A stretch of DNA of 64,000 nucleotides from Krasilnikovia cinnamomea (lineage in GTDB: Bacteria; Actinomycetota; Actinomycetes; Mycobacteriales; Micromonosporaceae). Shown here piece after piece: positions 29,906-39,705 of this stretch. How positions within the stretch are numbered: the first letter of the stretch is position 1; every line of letters starts with the position of its first letter. The stretch spans positions 3,224,001 to 3,288,000 of the forward strand of contig NZ_SHKY01000001.1 in NCBI RefSeq assembly GCF_004217545.1. Reading direction: 5' to 3'. The position numbers were made by a program, and so were the translations under genes. The notes below the pieces were generated by a model. The model did no database searches. It was not told the origin of the DNA and saw only the letters and a list, made by a program, of their open reading frames with translations.

Positions 29906-30372
29906 AACGGCCACCAGCGCTACCGGCCCACCCGGCTCTGTTGTTACACGCTCAGGAGCGCAGGCAGAGCGCGGAGAACAGGGTCGCGGACCGCATCACG
30001 GCCTTCGCCGGCTCGATGAAGTTCGTGTACCTGCACGTCATCTGGTTCGCCGCCTGGATCGGCCTGCGGATCGAGGGATATCCGTACGGCCTGCTCACCA
30101 TGATCGTGTCCCTGGAGGCGATCTTCCTCTCCACGTTCGTGATGATCAGCCAGAACCGGGCCGACGAGAAGCGGCAGGTGCTGGCCGACGCCCAGTGGCA
30201 GACCGTACGGCAGGAAGAGCAGCAGAACGAGGACCTGCTGCGCCTCTCGAACCAGATCCTGCGGCTGACCACAGAGATCCATGCAATGAATTTGGCCCAG
30301 TCAGGCAGCGCTTCACACCACAGCACCCCCGACCAGGCACAGCACGAGGTGAGCGATCCGGCTACGCAGTGA
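29902..30372 (+). CDS. DUF1003 membrane protein
   Basis: 156 residues from GTG 29902, overlapping the lipid-kinase stop. The DUF1003 core is clear: ENRVADRITAFAGSMKFVYLHVIWFAAWI, then GLLTMIVSLEAIFLSTFVMISQNR, giving two membrane helices, followed by a cytosolic helix (QEEQQNEDLLRLSNQIL). Function of the family is unknown. Confidence 0.88.
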   Translation: MKRPPALPAHPALLLHAQERRQSAENRVADRITAFAGSMKFVYLHVIWFAAWIGLRIEGYPYGLLTMIVSLEAIFLSTFVMISQNRADEKRQVLADAQWQTVRQEEQQNEDLLRLSNQILRLTTEIHAMNLAQSGSASHHSTPDQAQHEVSDPATQ

Positions 30373-30493
30373 CTCAACATCACGGACCGAGCCGGGGTCG
30401 CACGGCCTGCACCGCTGGACCAGGTCGGTCCCTCGCCGCCGTGCGGGGGCGGATCCGGGGCCGGGAGCGCGTCGGCAAGCCTGGGCCGGATCA

Positions 30494-31642
30494 CTACGGC
30501 GTGGCGGCGTCCGGTCGCTGCACGGCTTCGCGCGGCTGTTCCCCGTGCATCGCGGCGAGCCGGGGCGTCATGACGAGCTTGATGGTCGCCGCGACCGGGA
30601 CTGCCATGATCGCGCCGACCACGCCGAGCACCGCCCCGCCGGTCAGCGCGGCCAGCAGCACCGCGACCGACGACATGTTCACCGTGCTGCGCATCACCCG
30701 AGGAGCGATCAGGTAGTTCTCCACCTGCTGGTAGACGACGAAGAAGGCCAGCACGATCACACTGCGGGGCCAGATCCCCACGGTCAGCACCGAGACGAGC
30801 AGGCAGATCACGGCGCCCAGCGTGGCTCCGATCATCGGAATCAGATCGGCGATGGCCACCGCCACGGCCAACGGCAACGCGAACGGCACCCCGACCAGTT
30901 CCAAGCAGACGAACGCCGACGCACCGGCGAGCATCGAGATGGCGATGTTTCCGGTCATGTAGCCGCCCACCTTGTCGACGACCACATCGACGATCCTGGC
31001 GACCACCGGACGGTGCCGGGCCGCGAACAGTCCCACGACGCCCTGCTGGAGACGCGGCATGTCGGCCATGAAGTACACCGACAGCACCAGCACCGTCAAC
31101 GACGAGGCCAGTACACCGAGAGACTTCTGCACGTAGCCGACCGCGCCGCCGGCCAGCCGAGCCGGCAGATTGCCCATCAGGCCCGCTAAGCGGTCGGTCA
31201 GGTGAAATCGATCGGTCACCTCCCGGACCGTGCGCGACTGCTCCGACAGCCGGGTCAGATAGCCGGGCAGATCCGCCGACAGGCGCCCGGTCTGCTCCAC
31301 CAGCGGGGGCACGAACGACCAGACGAACAGGCCAAACAACGCCACCAGCCCGAGAACCACGATCGACACCGCGAACGAGCGGCGAAGCCCGCGAGCCACC
31401 AGCCACCGCACCGCCGGGTCCAAACTGACCGCCACGAAGAGGCCGACGACAACCAACATCAGGATGCCGCGGACCGAATACAGCCCGTACGCCGCCGCCA
31501 ACACCACGAGCACACCCGCCGCGCCGGCCATCGCCCACCGAAAGACCAGCACAGGTGGAACCCGCTCAGCCATCAACCCCGGCGTCCCGGCCCGGTCGCC
31601 GCGGTCAGCCGGCTCACCGCTGGACGGCTCAACGCCTGCCAT
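30494..31642 (-). CDS. AI-2E family (PerM-like) transporter
   Basis: 382 residues with eight hydrophobic segments and the family's central amphipathic loop (FHLTDRLAGLMGNLPARLAGG) before the conserved pore region VGGYMTGNIAISMLAGASAFVCLELVGVPFALPLAVAVAIADLIPMIGA, GAVLGVVGAIMAVPVAA and YLIAPRVM. Members include the putative autoinducer-2 exporter TqsA and Na+/H+ antiporters, so the substrate is open. A short palindrome (atggtga a tcaccat, 31641-31655) overlaps the start codon. Confidence 0.87.
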   Translation of the reverse strand: MAGVEPSSGEPADRGDRAGTPGLMAERVPPVLVFRWAMAGAAGVLVVLAAAYGLYSVRGILMLVVVGLFVAVSLDPAVRWLVARGLRRSFAVSIVVLGLVALFGLFVWSFVPPLVEQTGRLSADLPGYLTRLSEQSRTVREVTDRFHLTDRLAGLMGNLPARLAGGAVGYVQKSLGVLASSLTVLVLSVYFMADMPRLQQGVVGLFAARHRPVVARIVDVVVDKVGGYMTGNIAISMLAGASAFVCLELVGVPFALPLAVAVAIADLIPMIGATLGAVICLLVSVLTVGIWPRSVIVLAFFVVYQQVENYLIAPRVMRSTVNMSSVAVLLAALTGGAVLGVVGAIMAVPVAATIKLVMTPRLAAMHGEQPREAVQRPDAATP

Positions 31643-31682
31643 GGTGAATCACCATGCCAGCAAACAAGCGTCTGCGCGAGGA

Positions 31683-31879
31683 AGCTGCGGGCCCTCGCCG
31701 TCAGAGGTCGAGTGTTCGATGTCATCGCGCTCAGCGCCGTGATCGGCGGCCTGCTACTGCTCCGCGTCCGCCAGGACGATCCCGAAGCGATCGACCAGAC
31801 AGCCGTCGATCAGCTCGCCGAAGCCACCCTACGCATGCTCGGCCACCGTTGTCGGCATGGAAACGTCAGGCTGATGTGA
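31683..31879 (+). pseudogene. Possible remnant of a TetR-type regulator C-terminus
   Basis: A frame ending at 31879 reads VFDVIALSAVIGGLLLLRVRQDDPEAIDQTAVDQLAEATLRML, which resembles the last helices of TetR-family ligand-binding domains (…YRLL…DP…VD…). No start, no DNA-binding domain and no ribosome site are seen. Low-certainty call; it could be chance. Confidence 0.3.
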
Positions 31880-32132
31880 CTGGCCGGGGGACAGGTCGTT
31901 GGCCTGGACGCCCTGGTGCTGACCCTTGGAGCGTGGCCGAAGATCCGGGCGTGCACACCACGACTGTGGCCGAAGGTCACCGGGCCTGCGGTCTGAGGCC
32001 GGGCCTCGAAGCCTGAATGTTGCCTGAGAAGACGCCGGTGGAGCCGTTCAGCGGCTCAGCGCTGCCCGGGCCGGGGCCGATGGACAGGAAGACGAAACGG
32101 CCCGTGCCGGGCCGAGGCGTAGGAGACAGGGG

Positions 32133-33743
32133 GTGGGACCGATGGACGGTGACGCGCTGGTTGCCGAGGCGTTGTCGGCTGCCCTGCTGGCGATGGAGGA
32201 GCAGTTCGTCTCGGAGGCCGTGGCCGGCCTCGCTGACGCGGTGGAGCTTCAACGGCAGGCCACGGCGTTGGGCGACGAGAGTCTGGTCATGCGTGCCCGT
32301 CTGTGCCGGGCGCGGATGGGCCTGCGGACCGGCGAGCTCACCGGTGTCGCCCGGGAGATGTACGACGTCCAGCGATGGGCCGCCGAGCGCGGCGACCGCC
32401 TGTTGGAGGCCCGCGCCCATGCGGCGTGCGCGTCGGTTCACCAGTACTCCGGTGACGCGGCCAAGCGCCTGGAACACTCGCTCAGCGCGGTCGAACTGCT
32501 GGACGAAACCGCCACCGTATTCACGCAGATCTGGCATCGCGTGAGGCTGGCCGACGCCCTGGCCGAAACCGGCGCCATCGACGCGGCGCGGCTGCGCTAC
32601 CGGCAGGCCGAGGACCTGGCCCGCAAGACGCAGCAATGGGAGCTGTTGCGGATCCTGCTGAACAACTGGGCCTACTACGAGCACGATTGCGGTGACCTCG
32701 CCGGAGCCGGCGAGGTCATCGGCCGGATGCTCCAGCACGCCGACGTCCATGGCTTGGAGCTCGATCCGCCGACGCTGCACACCGTGGGTGAAGTCCAGGC
32801 GGCCAACGGTGAATACGCTGCGGCCGAGCAGGCGATGCTGACGTGCATCGCCCGGTACGAGGCCGGTTTCGTCGAGCACGTCGCCGACGTGGCCAGTTAC
32901 CGGCTGACCCTGGCGCGTGCCCGGCGCGGACTTGGTGATGTCGTCGGGGCCCAGCAGAGCCTGGACGCCTGCCGTGAGGTGTGCGTCGAACTCGGACTGC
33001 ACGCCATCCTGGTCCAGGTGCACGAGGAGCAGGCCGACCTGCACGCCGCCCGCGGCGAATTCGCCGAGGCGTTTGCGATACACAAGACCTTTGTCGCCGC
33101 TCAGAAGAGCCTGCAGTCGCGGGAACGCGAGGCCCAGGCCCAGGCCCGGCAGGCGATGTTCGAGACCAGCGAAGCCCGCGAAGAGGCCGAACGGTTCCGC
33201 GAGCAGGCCCGCCGCGACCCGCTGACCGGGCTGCGCAACCGGCGCTACGTCGACGAGGAGCTACCTGCCCTGATCGCCGGTGACTCCGGTCTGAGCTTGG
33301 CGATCGCCGACATCGACTACTTCAAACGGATCAATGACACCCTGTCGCACGACACCGGAGACCAGGTGCTCGTGCAGGTCGCGAAGCTGCTGGAAGACGG
33401 CCTGGCCGCCGCCGCGCCAGGCGGGTTCGTCGCCCGCCTCGGCGGGGAGGAGTTCCTGCTCGTGCTGCCCGCCACTCCGGTCCCTTCCGCGACCACCACT
33501 CTCGACGGCATCCGGCAGGCCATCGAGACCCACGACTGGCACGACATCACCGGCGCACTGCCGGTGACCGTCAGCATCGGCGTGGCCGCAACCGGCGAGG
33601 TCTCGCCCCCTACGCAGTCCGCCACGCTCGGTGTCGCCGACCGCAATCTGTACGCGGCCAAGCGCGCAGGACGCAACCGCGTCGTCGCGGGCGCCCCGCG
33701 CGAGCGGCTTCCCCGCGCGTACCGCGACCGCGATGTGGCCTGA
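32133..33743 (+). CDS. TPR-repeat diguanylate cyclase (GGDEF)
   Basis: 536 residues; GTG 32133 follows aggag by seven bases, ATG 32142 is an alternative. Residues 20-330 are helical with TPR-like pairs (LRYRQAEDLARKTQQWELLRILLNNWAYYEH; VGEVQAANGEYAAAEQAMLTCIARYEAG), then a coiled linker (SREREAQAQARQAMFETSEAREEAERFREQARRD) and a GGDEF domain from about 365 (DPLTGLRNRRYVDEEL). The active site is GGEEF with the metal-binding DIDYFK, so cyclic-di-GMP synthesis is expected. The inhibitory RxxD site that should precede it is replaced by APGG, so product inhibition is probably absent. Cytosolic, no membrane segment. Confidence 0.88.
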   Translation: MGPMDGDALVAEALSAALLAMEEQFVSEAVAGLADAVELQRQATALGDESLVMRARLCRARMGLRTGELTGVAREMYDVQRWAAERGDRLLEARAHAACASVHQYSGDAAKRLEHSLSAVELLDETATVFTQIWHRVRLADALAETGAIDAARLRYRQAEDLARKTQQWELLRILLNNWAYYEHDCGDLAGAGEVIGRMLQHADVHGLELDPPTLHTVGEVQAANGEYAAAEQAMLTCIARYEAGFVEHVADVASYRLTLARARRGLGDVVGAQQSLDACREVCVELGLHAILVQVHEEQADLHAARGEFAEAFAIHKTFVAAQKSLQSREREAQAQARQAMFETSEAREEAERFREQARRDPLTGLRNRRYVDEELPALIAGDSGLSLAIADIDYFKRINDTLSHDTGDQVLVQVAKLLEDGLAAAAPGGFVARLGGEEFLLVLPATPVPSATTTLDGIRQAIETHDWHDITGALPVTVSIGVAATGEVSPPTQSATLGVADRNLYAAKRAGRNRVVAGAPRERLPRAYRDRDVA

Positions 33744-34025
33744 CCGCGTCACCTTGATGGGCCTGCCACCGGCGGCTGCGCGGCCACGAGAATTCTCTCT
33801 GCTGAATTCCCGCGGGCCGGGGAGGTCGCGCGGCGGATGCAGGCTCACGCGGTTGCCCGCGGTTTCCACCTTGATCCGGGTGTGCTGGACACGGCGGAAC
33901 CCCATCCACGTCATCTTGCACGCGATCTCCCGGGCCCGCAGAGGTCTGCGAGCAATCGGGCCGCAGGCTGAGCAAGACCGTTACCACCTGAATGGGATCC
34001 CAGTAGCCGCCGAAGGGCCCCGAGG

Positions 34026-34964
34026 CTAGCTGCCCTCTCCGGCTGCGTGGCCGCGGGAACTGCTGGGCTCGGGGCCTGCGATGCGGCCGCTGCCGCCGGT
34101 ACGGCACCGGCCGGGCGTCCGGGACCGGACGCCCGCGGCGGCGGACCTTCGTTGGTGTCGAGAGCCCTGGTACGCGCTCGCGCTCTGCGTCGCCGCGTAA
34201 CCCGCCAGCACGATGACGTGGAAGAGGTACAGCCACAGGGCGACGGCCACCCCGGCACCGATCCCGGTGAACCCGCCGAACGGGACGCCGAGGTCCAGCG
34301 GCAGCGAACAGAAGAGCACGAAGCCGTGCAGGAATCCGGACAGGTTCGCGGCCGTAAACGAGCCCACCAGTACGGTCGCGAGCCACCGCGGCCGTCCGGG
34401 CGCGATGCCGCGGTACACCCAGATCACCACGGGGGTCAGCACGAGCCAGGCGGCGAGGAAGGACAGCACCACCCCGACGACTGCGTACCAGCCGCCGCGC
34501 AGCCACAGCCCACTGGTCACTGGCAGGGCCAGCAACATGGCCAGCAGCAGGGCCGGGGTCGCGGCCAGCAGCGGCAGCCAGAGCAGACGGCCACGCCAGC
34601 CGACCAGCGGCTCCCCGGGCGCGCGCAACGAGACGAACGCGCGGCGCAGCCCCTCGCCGTACAGGGTGGCGGGCAGCAGGCTGGCCAGGGCCAGCGGCGG
34701 GGTCAGGTGCAGGCCCGCGTCGACGAGCGCGGACAGCGCCCGCGGCGCGCCGATCTCGTCGGGCAGGGCGGCGATCGTGTGCCCGGTGAGCCGCCGGACC
34801 TGGCCGGCACCGGCCGCGAGGCCGGTGAGCCAGATCGCCAACAACGCGACCGGCACGACCGCGATGCCGCCGTAGAACGTCACCGCGCCGGCGTGCAGGG
34901 CCAGGTCCCGGCCGTGCAGTGGGCCCGCCACGAACTGGCGTACGCCCCTCGCCCACCTGCGCAT
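34026..34964 (-). CDS. YihY/virulence factor BrkB family membrane protein
   Basis: 312 residues with six hydrophobic segments and the family landmarks LALHAGAVTFYGGIAVVPVALLAIW, LTPVVIWVYRGIAPGR and GAGVAVALWLYLFHVIVLAGY. The first helix normally reads A-F-Y; here TFYGG is kept. A basic, Arg/Ser-rich C-terminal tail of about 45 residues follows. Function of the family is unclear (once misassigned as RNase BN). The region 33744-34025 upstream holds no gene. Confidence 0.85.
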   Translation of the reverse strand: MRRWARGVRQFVAGPLHGRDLALHAGAVTFYGGIAVVPVALLAIWLTGLAAGAGQVRRLTGHTIAALPDEIGAPRALSALVDAGLHLTPPLALASLLPATLYGEGLRRAFVSLRAPGEPLVGWRGRLLWLPLLAATPALLLAMLLALPVTSGLWLRGGWYAVVGVVLSFLAAWLVLTPVVIWVYRGIAPGRPRWLATVLVGSFTAANLSGFLHGFVLFCSLPLDLGVPFGGFTGIGAGVAVALWLYLFHVIVLAGYAATQSASAYQGSRHQRRSAAAGVRSRTPGRCRTGGSGRIAGPEPSSSRGHAAGEGS

Positions 34965-35015
34965 ACCGCCTCTGTACCCCGTCGCCGCTGTCGCGATGCC
35001 GCCACGCTCGTTGAG

Positions 35016-35345
35016 CTACAGCGGGCAGGGCTCGTCGGCGCCCGTCAAGAGCTCCAACAGGCCCGTCACCTGCATGATCGTCCGGGTCATCCGGCTCGGG
35101 TTGATCACCGAGAAGTCGGCGTGGTGGTCCGCGGCGGTAGCCCGGGCATCGATCAGGGCGGCCAGGCCGGTGGAGTCGCAGAACGTCACCGCGGCCATGT
35201 CGATCACCAGCTGTTGGGGTCGCTGGACGGTGCCGAACTCGCGCGTGACGTGCTCGCGAAGCTGGTCGACGGTGCTCAGCTCCAGTTCGCCCGCCAGCGC
35301 CAACCGGACTGCGCCGGCGCCGTCGTCGTGCCTGCTGACGTTCAT
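35016..35345 (-). CDS. STAS-domain anti-anti-sigma factor
   Basis: 109 residues from ATG 35345, overlapping the stop of the kinase-type anti-sigma gene (ATGA). The SpoIIAA-type phosphorylation site is conserved as TFCDSTGLAALI (the second Ser/Thr after Asp). In this family the unphosphorylated protein binds the anti-sigma kinase and frees a sigma factor. The adjacent HATPase gene is its obvious partner; the sigma factor is not in the window. Confidence 0.87.
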   Translation of the reverse strand: MNVSRHDDGAGAVRLALAGELELSTVDQLREHVTREFGTVQRPQQLVIDMAAVTFCDSTGLAALIDARATAADHHADFSVINPSRMTRTIMQVTGLLELLTGADEPCPL

Positions 35346-35767
35346 GCGGCATCGGTCCGATCGGTTCCGGGGTGGGCAGGCAACGGCCCGGGATACGTTC
35401 TCAACTGCACCCATACCTGTTTTCCGCCTTGATGATCGCGTACGCCCCAGGCGCTGGACAGCGCCTCGATCACGGCCACGCCGCGCCCGCCGGCCTCATC
35501 GGGGTCGCGGCGGCGGGGTACCACCGACGAGCCGTCGGCCACGGCCAGTGTCACCTGCTCTTGGTGCGTCTCGATGCTGACCGCGACCGCTCCGCCGCCG
35601 TGCCGCACCGCGTTGGTAACCAGCTCGCTGACCACGACCTGCGTCGCCTCCAGCCAGTGTTCCTCCCGGAAGCCCCAGCTGGTCAGCACGGCGGTGACCA
35701 CACGTCGCGCGGCCGCCGGCGCGTCCACGCCGAGGGGCAGGTCAAGCTGCGCGGTCAGCTCACTCAT
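35342..35767 (-). CDS. ATP-binding anti-sigma factor (serine kinase, HATPase_c_2)
   Basis: About 141 residues from ATG 35767 (aagga ten bases upstream); an ATG at 35841 is an alternative. The GHKL nucleotide fold shows VVSELVTNAVRHGGG (N box) and VADGSSVVPRRRDPDEAGGRGVAVIEALSSAWGVR (G1/G2 boxes), as in SpoIIAB/RsbW-like regulators. With the downstream STAS gene it forms a partner-switching pair controlling an alternative sigma factor. Confidence 0.87.
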   Translation of the reverse strand: MSELTAQLDLPLGVDAPAAARRVVTAVLTSWGFREEHWLEATQVVVSELVTNAVRHGGGAVAVSIETHQEQVTLAVADGSSVVPRRRDPDEAGGRGVAVIEALSSAWGVRDHQGGKQVWVQLRTYPGPLPAHPGTDRTDAA

Positions 35768-35897
35768 GGCCAGGCAGTCCTTCGGGTACGAATCAATCCA
35801 CCGCTCGACCTCATCGGCCGAGCGGCACTCGACGTTACCCATCACAGGGCTGCGACGAAACCCGGCGGCGCGGAGATCTCCTCCGGTGATGAGACCG

Positions 35898-36530
35898 TCA
35901 CCGATGATCGGCGGCTGGCCGGGCTGTGTCGTCTGGGCGCGCGGGGGTGCCGATGCCGTCGATGAGGATGTGGACGGCGTCGGTGATGTCGGGCCAGCTG
36001 CCGCCGAGCGCATCGGTGGTTCGCTGCGACGGCACGGCGAGGCCGAAGAGCGTGGCGAGCAGCACCACGGCGATCTTGGCTGGGTCGAGGTCGGCGCGGA
36101 TCCGGCCCAGGTGTTGCTCGGCCTGTAGATACTGCGTGAGGAACTCGGGCGGGCCGGGCTCGGCCGTGCGCGCCGCGGCGGCCGCGCGGCCGAGATCCGG
36201 ATCGGTGAGCATGGCCAGCTCGAACGGCACAATGTCGGTTCGGAGCGTGGCCAGCCGGGTCAGGCAGTCGGTCAGGTTGCCGGCGACGGTGCCGGCTCCG
36301 GCCCGGGCGGGCAGGTCGCGGGCCCATGCGGTGACCGGGGCGCTCTGCCGGCCGACCGCGGCGGCGAACAGACCGGCCTTGTCGGGGTAGTGCCGGTAGA
36401 GCGTGCCTTCCGCGACCCCCGCGGCTTGGGCGATGGCACGGGTGGTCGTCTGGGCGTAGCCGACGTCCCGGACGAGCTGGATGGTTGCGTCGAGCAGCCT
36501 GTCACGCGTCGCGTCGCCACGAGAGGCCAC
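35898..36530 (-). CDS. TetR family transcriptional regulator
   Basis: 210 residues from GTG 36530, with ggag eight bases upstream. HTH at residues 8-52: RDRLLDATIQLVRDVGYAQTTTRAIAQAAGVAEGTLYRHYPDKAGLF. The C-terminal domain fits TetR proteins of drug-export operons. It lies downstream of, and in the same direction as, an ABC exporter pair, and a perfect 12-bp palindrome in front of that pair is a candidate operator. Confidence 0.88.
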   Translation of the reverse strand: MASRGDATRDRLLDATIQLVRDVGYAQTTTRAIAQAAGVAEGTLYRHYPDKAGLFAAAVGRQSAPVTAWARDLPARAGAGTVAGNLTDCLTRLATLRTDIVPFELAMLTDPDLGRAAAAARTAEPGPPEFLTQYLQAEQHLGRIRADLDPAKIAVVLLATLFGLAVPSQRTTDALGGSWPDITDAVHILIDGIGTPARPDDTARPAADHR

Positions 36531-36572
36531 GTCCCGACTCTCCTTCTCATCGATCTTTCTGGGTGCCGGCTG

Positions 36573-37382
36573 TCAATCGGTGATGTCGCGCCGGTGGAAG
36601 ACGGCCTGGGCGATGCCGATGCTGACGAGAGTGTAGGCGGCGCCCAGGGCCAGAGCGCTGCCGTAGCCGAGGGTCATGTCGCCGCCCTGCGCCAGGGCGG
36701 ACAGGGTGCTTCCCGGCAGCCGGTCGCCAACGCTCTCCGCCGCGGCGCGGATGACCGACTCCACGACCAGGACGTAGCCCACCCCGACGGAGATGGCGAC
36801 GGCGCTCGAGCGGGCCACGACCGCCACGGCAAGTCCGAATACTCCCCACACCACCAGGGCGCAGAACAGATTGAGCCAGCCTTCGGCCAGGGTCGCCGGC
36901 ACATTCTCGCGCCAGGCGGAGACGTCGATGCCGGAACCGCCGGCGACCGCGGGAGCGACGACCAGATTGGTGAGGACGGCAACGGTCGTTACCACGGCTG
37001 TCCACAGCGCCAGCGCGAGGATCTTGCTGGTCAGCAGCAGCCACCGGCGCGGCTGCGCGGAGACGAGCAGCCGAATGAGCCCGGTCTGGTAGTCGGTGGC
37101 CGTGACCAGCGCCCAGAACGACAGGGTGATGACCCCGAACATGCTGGCCGCGGCCCCGAGCCCGGCGACCAGGCCCTCGGGCCGGGCCAGGTCCGCAGCC
37201 GACGGGAAGTTCACGCCGGGCCCGTTGGCGGGTACGGCGCCTCCCGACTTGACCACTTGGAACATCACGATATTGATCAGGATGGCGGCGAGGACGGTGA
37301 GACCGAGCCAGCCGAGGATGAGGCCCTTGCGGCGGGTCCGGACCAGTTCGCTGCGGACGGCGTTGACGAGGTCGGTCACCAT
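36573..37382 (-). CDS. ABC-2 type transporter permease
   Basis: About 269 residues from ATG 37382, overlapping the ATPase stop (TGATG). Six hydrophobic segments are seen (LILGWLGLTVLAAILINIVMF; SMFGVITLSFWALVTATDY; AVSIGVGYVLVVES). The first loop contains TDYQTGLIRLLVSAQPRRW, the coupling region typical of DrrB/ABC-2 permeases. Partner of the ATPase at 37382-38335; substrate unknown. Confidence 0.87.
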   Translation of the reverse strand: MVTDLVNAVRSELVRTRRKGLILGWLGLTVLAAILINIVMFQVVKSGGAVPANGPGVNFPSAADLARPEGLVAGLGAAASMFGVITLSFWALVTATDYQTGLIRLLVSAQPRRWLLLTSKILALALWTAVVTTVAVLTNLVVAPAVAGGSGIDVSAWRENVPATLAEGWLNLFCALVVWGVFGLAVAVVARSSAVAISVGVGYVLVVESVIRAAAESVGDRLPGSTLSALAQGGDMTLGYGSALALGAAYTLVSIGIAQAVFHRRDITD

Positions 37383-38335
37383 CACAGGGCTCCTTGTCGG
37401 GCTTCGGTGGCGCGGCCGGCCATGAGCTGCTGGTCGGTGTCGCCGGTCATGGCGAGGAACACGTCCTCCAGGGAATCCCGCGCGACGCTCAGGCTGCGCA
37501 GAGTGATGCCGGCGGCGTGGGCGGCCCGGTTGATCGGGGCGGCGTCCTGCGCGCCGGCCGAGACCCGTACCTCGCCGTCGGTGTTGCTGGCCACCTGCCA
37601 GCCCTGCGCCTGCAAGGTCTGCACGAGTCTGAGGGTGTCGGCGTCGTGTTCCGCGCGGAGGTCGACGTGCTGGCCGGCGGAGGTCAGCAGGCCGGTGATC
37701 GGGCCGCTGTACAGCAGTTCCCCGAACCTGATCACGACGAGATGCTCGCAGATCGCTTCAATCTCGCTGAGCAGATGCGAGGAAACCAGCACTGTACGGC
37801 CGGCCGTGCCGAGCTGCGCCAGCAGGGAGCGGATCTCGACGATGCCGGAGGGGTCCAGCCCGTTGGTGGGCTCGTCGAGGATCAGCAGTGCCGGATCGGG
37901 CAGCAGCGCCGCGGCGATGCCCAACCGCTGTTTCATGCCCAGCGAGTAGCGCTTGACCGGCTCACGATCACGGCCGGTCAGGCCGACGGTGTGAAGCACC
38001 GCGTCGACCCGCGTATTCGGAAGCCCCCGCAGGCGGGCCAGCGACATCAGGTTCGCCCGCGCCGAGAGACCCGGGACGAAGGCGGGGTTCTCGACCAGCG
38101 CCCCGACCCGGCCGAGATACCGCTGGGGAGCACTGATCGGTGCGCCCAGCACAGTCGCGTCACCCGCGCTGGGCCTCATCAGGCCCAACAGCATCCGGAT
38201 CAGCGTCGACTTGCCCGACCCATTCGGCCCGACCAAGCCGATCACCTTGCCGGCCGGCAGGTCCACGGTGAGGGGCTTGACCGCCGTCAGCTTGCCGAAT
38301 CGGCGGGTCAGCCCCGCCGTCGTCACCATCTCCAT
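37382..38335 (-). CDS. ABC transporter ATP-binding protein (DrrA/CcmA type)
   Basis: 317 residues from ATG 38335 (ggag five bases upstream), preferred over an upstream GTG. Walker A LVGPNGSGKSTLIRM, signature YSLGMKQRLGIAAALLPDP, Walker B LLILDEPTNGLDP, followed by a C-terminal extension with HADTLRLVQTLQAQG as in antibiotic- or bacitracin-type exporters. Forms an operon with the permease and TetR gene, probably self-controlled through the palindrome at 38351-38362. Confidence 0.9.
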   Translation of the reverse strand: MEMVTTAGLTRRFGKLTAVKPLTVDLPAGKVIGLVGPNGSGKSTLIRMLLGLMRPSAGDATVLGAPISAPQRYLGRVGALVENPAFVPGLSARANLMSLARLRGLPNTRVDAVLHTVGLTGRDREPVKRYSLGMKQRLGIAAALLPDPALLILDEPTNGLDPSGIVEIRSLLAQLGTAGRTVLVSSHLLSEIEAICEHLVVIRFGELLYSGPITGLLTSAGQHVDLRAEHDADTLRLVQTLQAQGWQVASNTDGEVRVSAGAQDAAPINRAAHAAGITLRSLSVARDSLEDVFLAMTGDTDQQLMAGRATEARQGAL

Positions 38336-38350
38336 GCCAACTCCAATCGG

Positions 38351-38362
38351 GTGAGCGCTCAC
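38351..38362. promoter_or_regulatory. Candidate TetR operator
   Basis: gtgagcgctcac is a perfect 12-bp palindrome 15 bases upstream of the ABC ATPase start codon, where a TetR-type repressor of this operon would be expected to bind. Confidence 0.5.
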
Positions 38363-38544
38363 TCACATTAGCATGGACGGCCAATCACCTGCTGAAATTT
38401 CCCAGGCTGCAACCGCGCTGGTCGTCGCGGAGCGGCAACGGTGCATTACGCCACAGATGTGGTGATCAGTACGGTTACCGCCCGGCAATGTGCTGGAAGA
38501 ACGCGCTGCCAGGGGCACCGATGGCGCCTACAGGGAGACGATCG

Positions 38545-39627
38545 TCATGCGGTTACGGGCGTGTCGGTGAGCAGGTAGTCGTCGGTGTCGGGGCTCCATT
38601 TCAGGTCGACGGCTCCACTGGTCGCCGCGGCCCGGCAGAACTGCAGGAAGCTGCGGTAGCCCAACTTCTTCTCGCTGAAGTCGGGCCGTACCTTGCGCAG
38701 CTGGTTCTTGAGACCGGACAGCGCCACCGCTCTGTCGTTGCCCGCCAGGTCGTGAACCACCGAGCGCAGTAGACCGAAGGCCGCTTCCCGGTCGCCGTGC
38801 TCCGGGAGTGTCACGTCGGGGTCACCCTTCGCGGGGCCGTCGGTCAGTTCGACCACGTTCTTGTCGGCGAGGTGGCGAAGGAGTTCGCCGAAGGCACGGA
38901 ACCCGTAATCGGCCTCGTTGAAGGTCGGGTCCTTCCGGAGCAGGGTGCGCTTGATCGTCGAGGCGGTGACCGCGCCACTGGCGTTGCGTTGCAGACCGGC
39001 CACGGTCTGGGCGACGAGGACGGCGAGGGTGTCCACATCGCGTGTGGACGCGTCCGCCCCCGGCTGCGGTTCTGGCTCCTGCTCCCTCGGCTGCGGTTCC
39101 GCCTCCGGGGATCTGGCCGGACGACCGCGTCGGGTGCGGGTGGGTGGGATCTCGACGCCCTCCAAGCGGTCGTAATAGAGGAACTCGTCGCAGGCGGGCG
39201 GCAGCAGCGCCGACGTTGTCTTTTCGACCCCCACGCCGATGACGCGCTTGTTGAGCTCACGAAGCTTGTGGACCAACGGGGTGAAGTCGCTGTCGCCGGT
39301 GCCGAACACGAACGTGGAGATGTAGTCGCGCTCGAAGGCCAGTTCCAGCGCGTCCACGGCCATCTTGATGTCGGCGGCGTTCTTGCGCGAAGCCCCCATG
39401 CGCTGCGGGATGTCGATGAGCTCGACGTGCGACCGGGTCAGCATCCGCCGGTCCTCGTCGAAGTACGACCAGTCGGCGTACGCCCGGCGCACGACCACCC
39501 GTCCCCGCTCGGCGAGCGCGTCCGCGATGGGCCGCAGCTCGAACGTCATGCCGCCGAGGTGGTCGCGCGCGCCCAGAGCCAGATTCTCGTAGTCGAGGAA
39601 CAGGGCGATCCGCTCTTCTTGATCCAC
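38545..39627 (-). CDS. NYN-domain RNase-like protein with two LOTUS/OST-HTH domains (copy 1)
   Basis: 360 residues from GTG 39627. The N-terminal NYN/PIN-like domain (residues 5-165) shows the acidic catalytic positions [21 protein letters not shown] and [25 protein letters not shown]. After a Pro/Glu linker come two OST-HTH/LOTUS domains: [31 protein letters not shown] and [28 protein letters not shown]. In eukaryotes LOTUS domains bind RNA and Vasa helicase. The arrangement fits an RNA-binding nuclease (LabA/MARF1-like layout). A close paralogue is at 51242-52321; the two differ at only four positions in the first 155 residues. Palindrome site 4 is 79 bases upstream. Confidence 0.85.
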   Translation of the reverse strand: MDQEERIALFLDYENLALGARDHLGGMTFELRPIADALAERGRVVVRRAYADWSYFDEDRRMLTRSHVELIDIPQRMGASRKNAADIKMAVDALELAFERDYISTFVFGTGDSDFTPLVHKLRELNKRVIGVGVEKTTSALLPPACDEFLYYDRLEGVEIPPTRTRRGRPARSPEAEPQPREQEPEPQPGADASTRDVDTLAVLVAQTVAGLQRNASGAVTASTIKRTLLRKDPTFNEADYGFRAFGELLRHLADKNVVELTDGPAKGDPDVTLPEHGDREAAFGLLRSVVHDLAGNDRAVALSGLKNQLRKVRPDFSEKKLGYRSFLQFCRAAATSGAVDLKWSPDTDDYLLTDTPVTA

Positions 39628-39705
39628 ACAGGTCAGCGTAATCCCGCAACTTACCCGTCCCGGTGGTCGGCCATCCGCCAGCGCTCCGCCGCGGCCCCCG
39701 CCCGG

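Noticed and set aside
31641..31655. atggtgaatcaccat palindrome at the AI-2E gene start
   Set aside because: Short and overlapping a start codon; no second copy in the window to support a regulator site.
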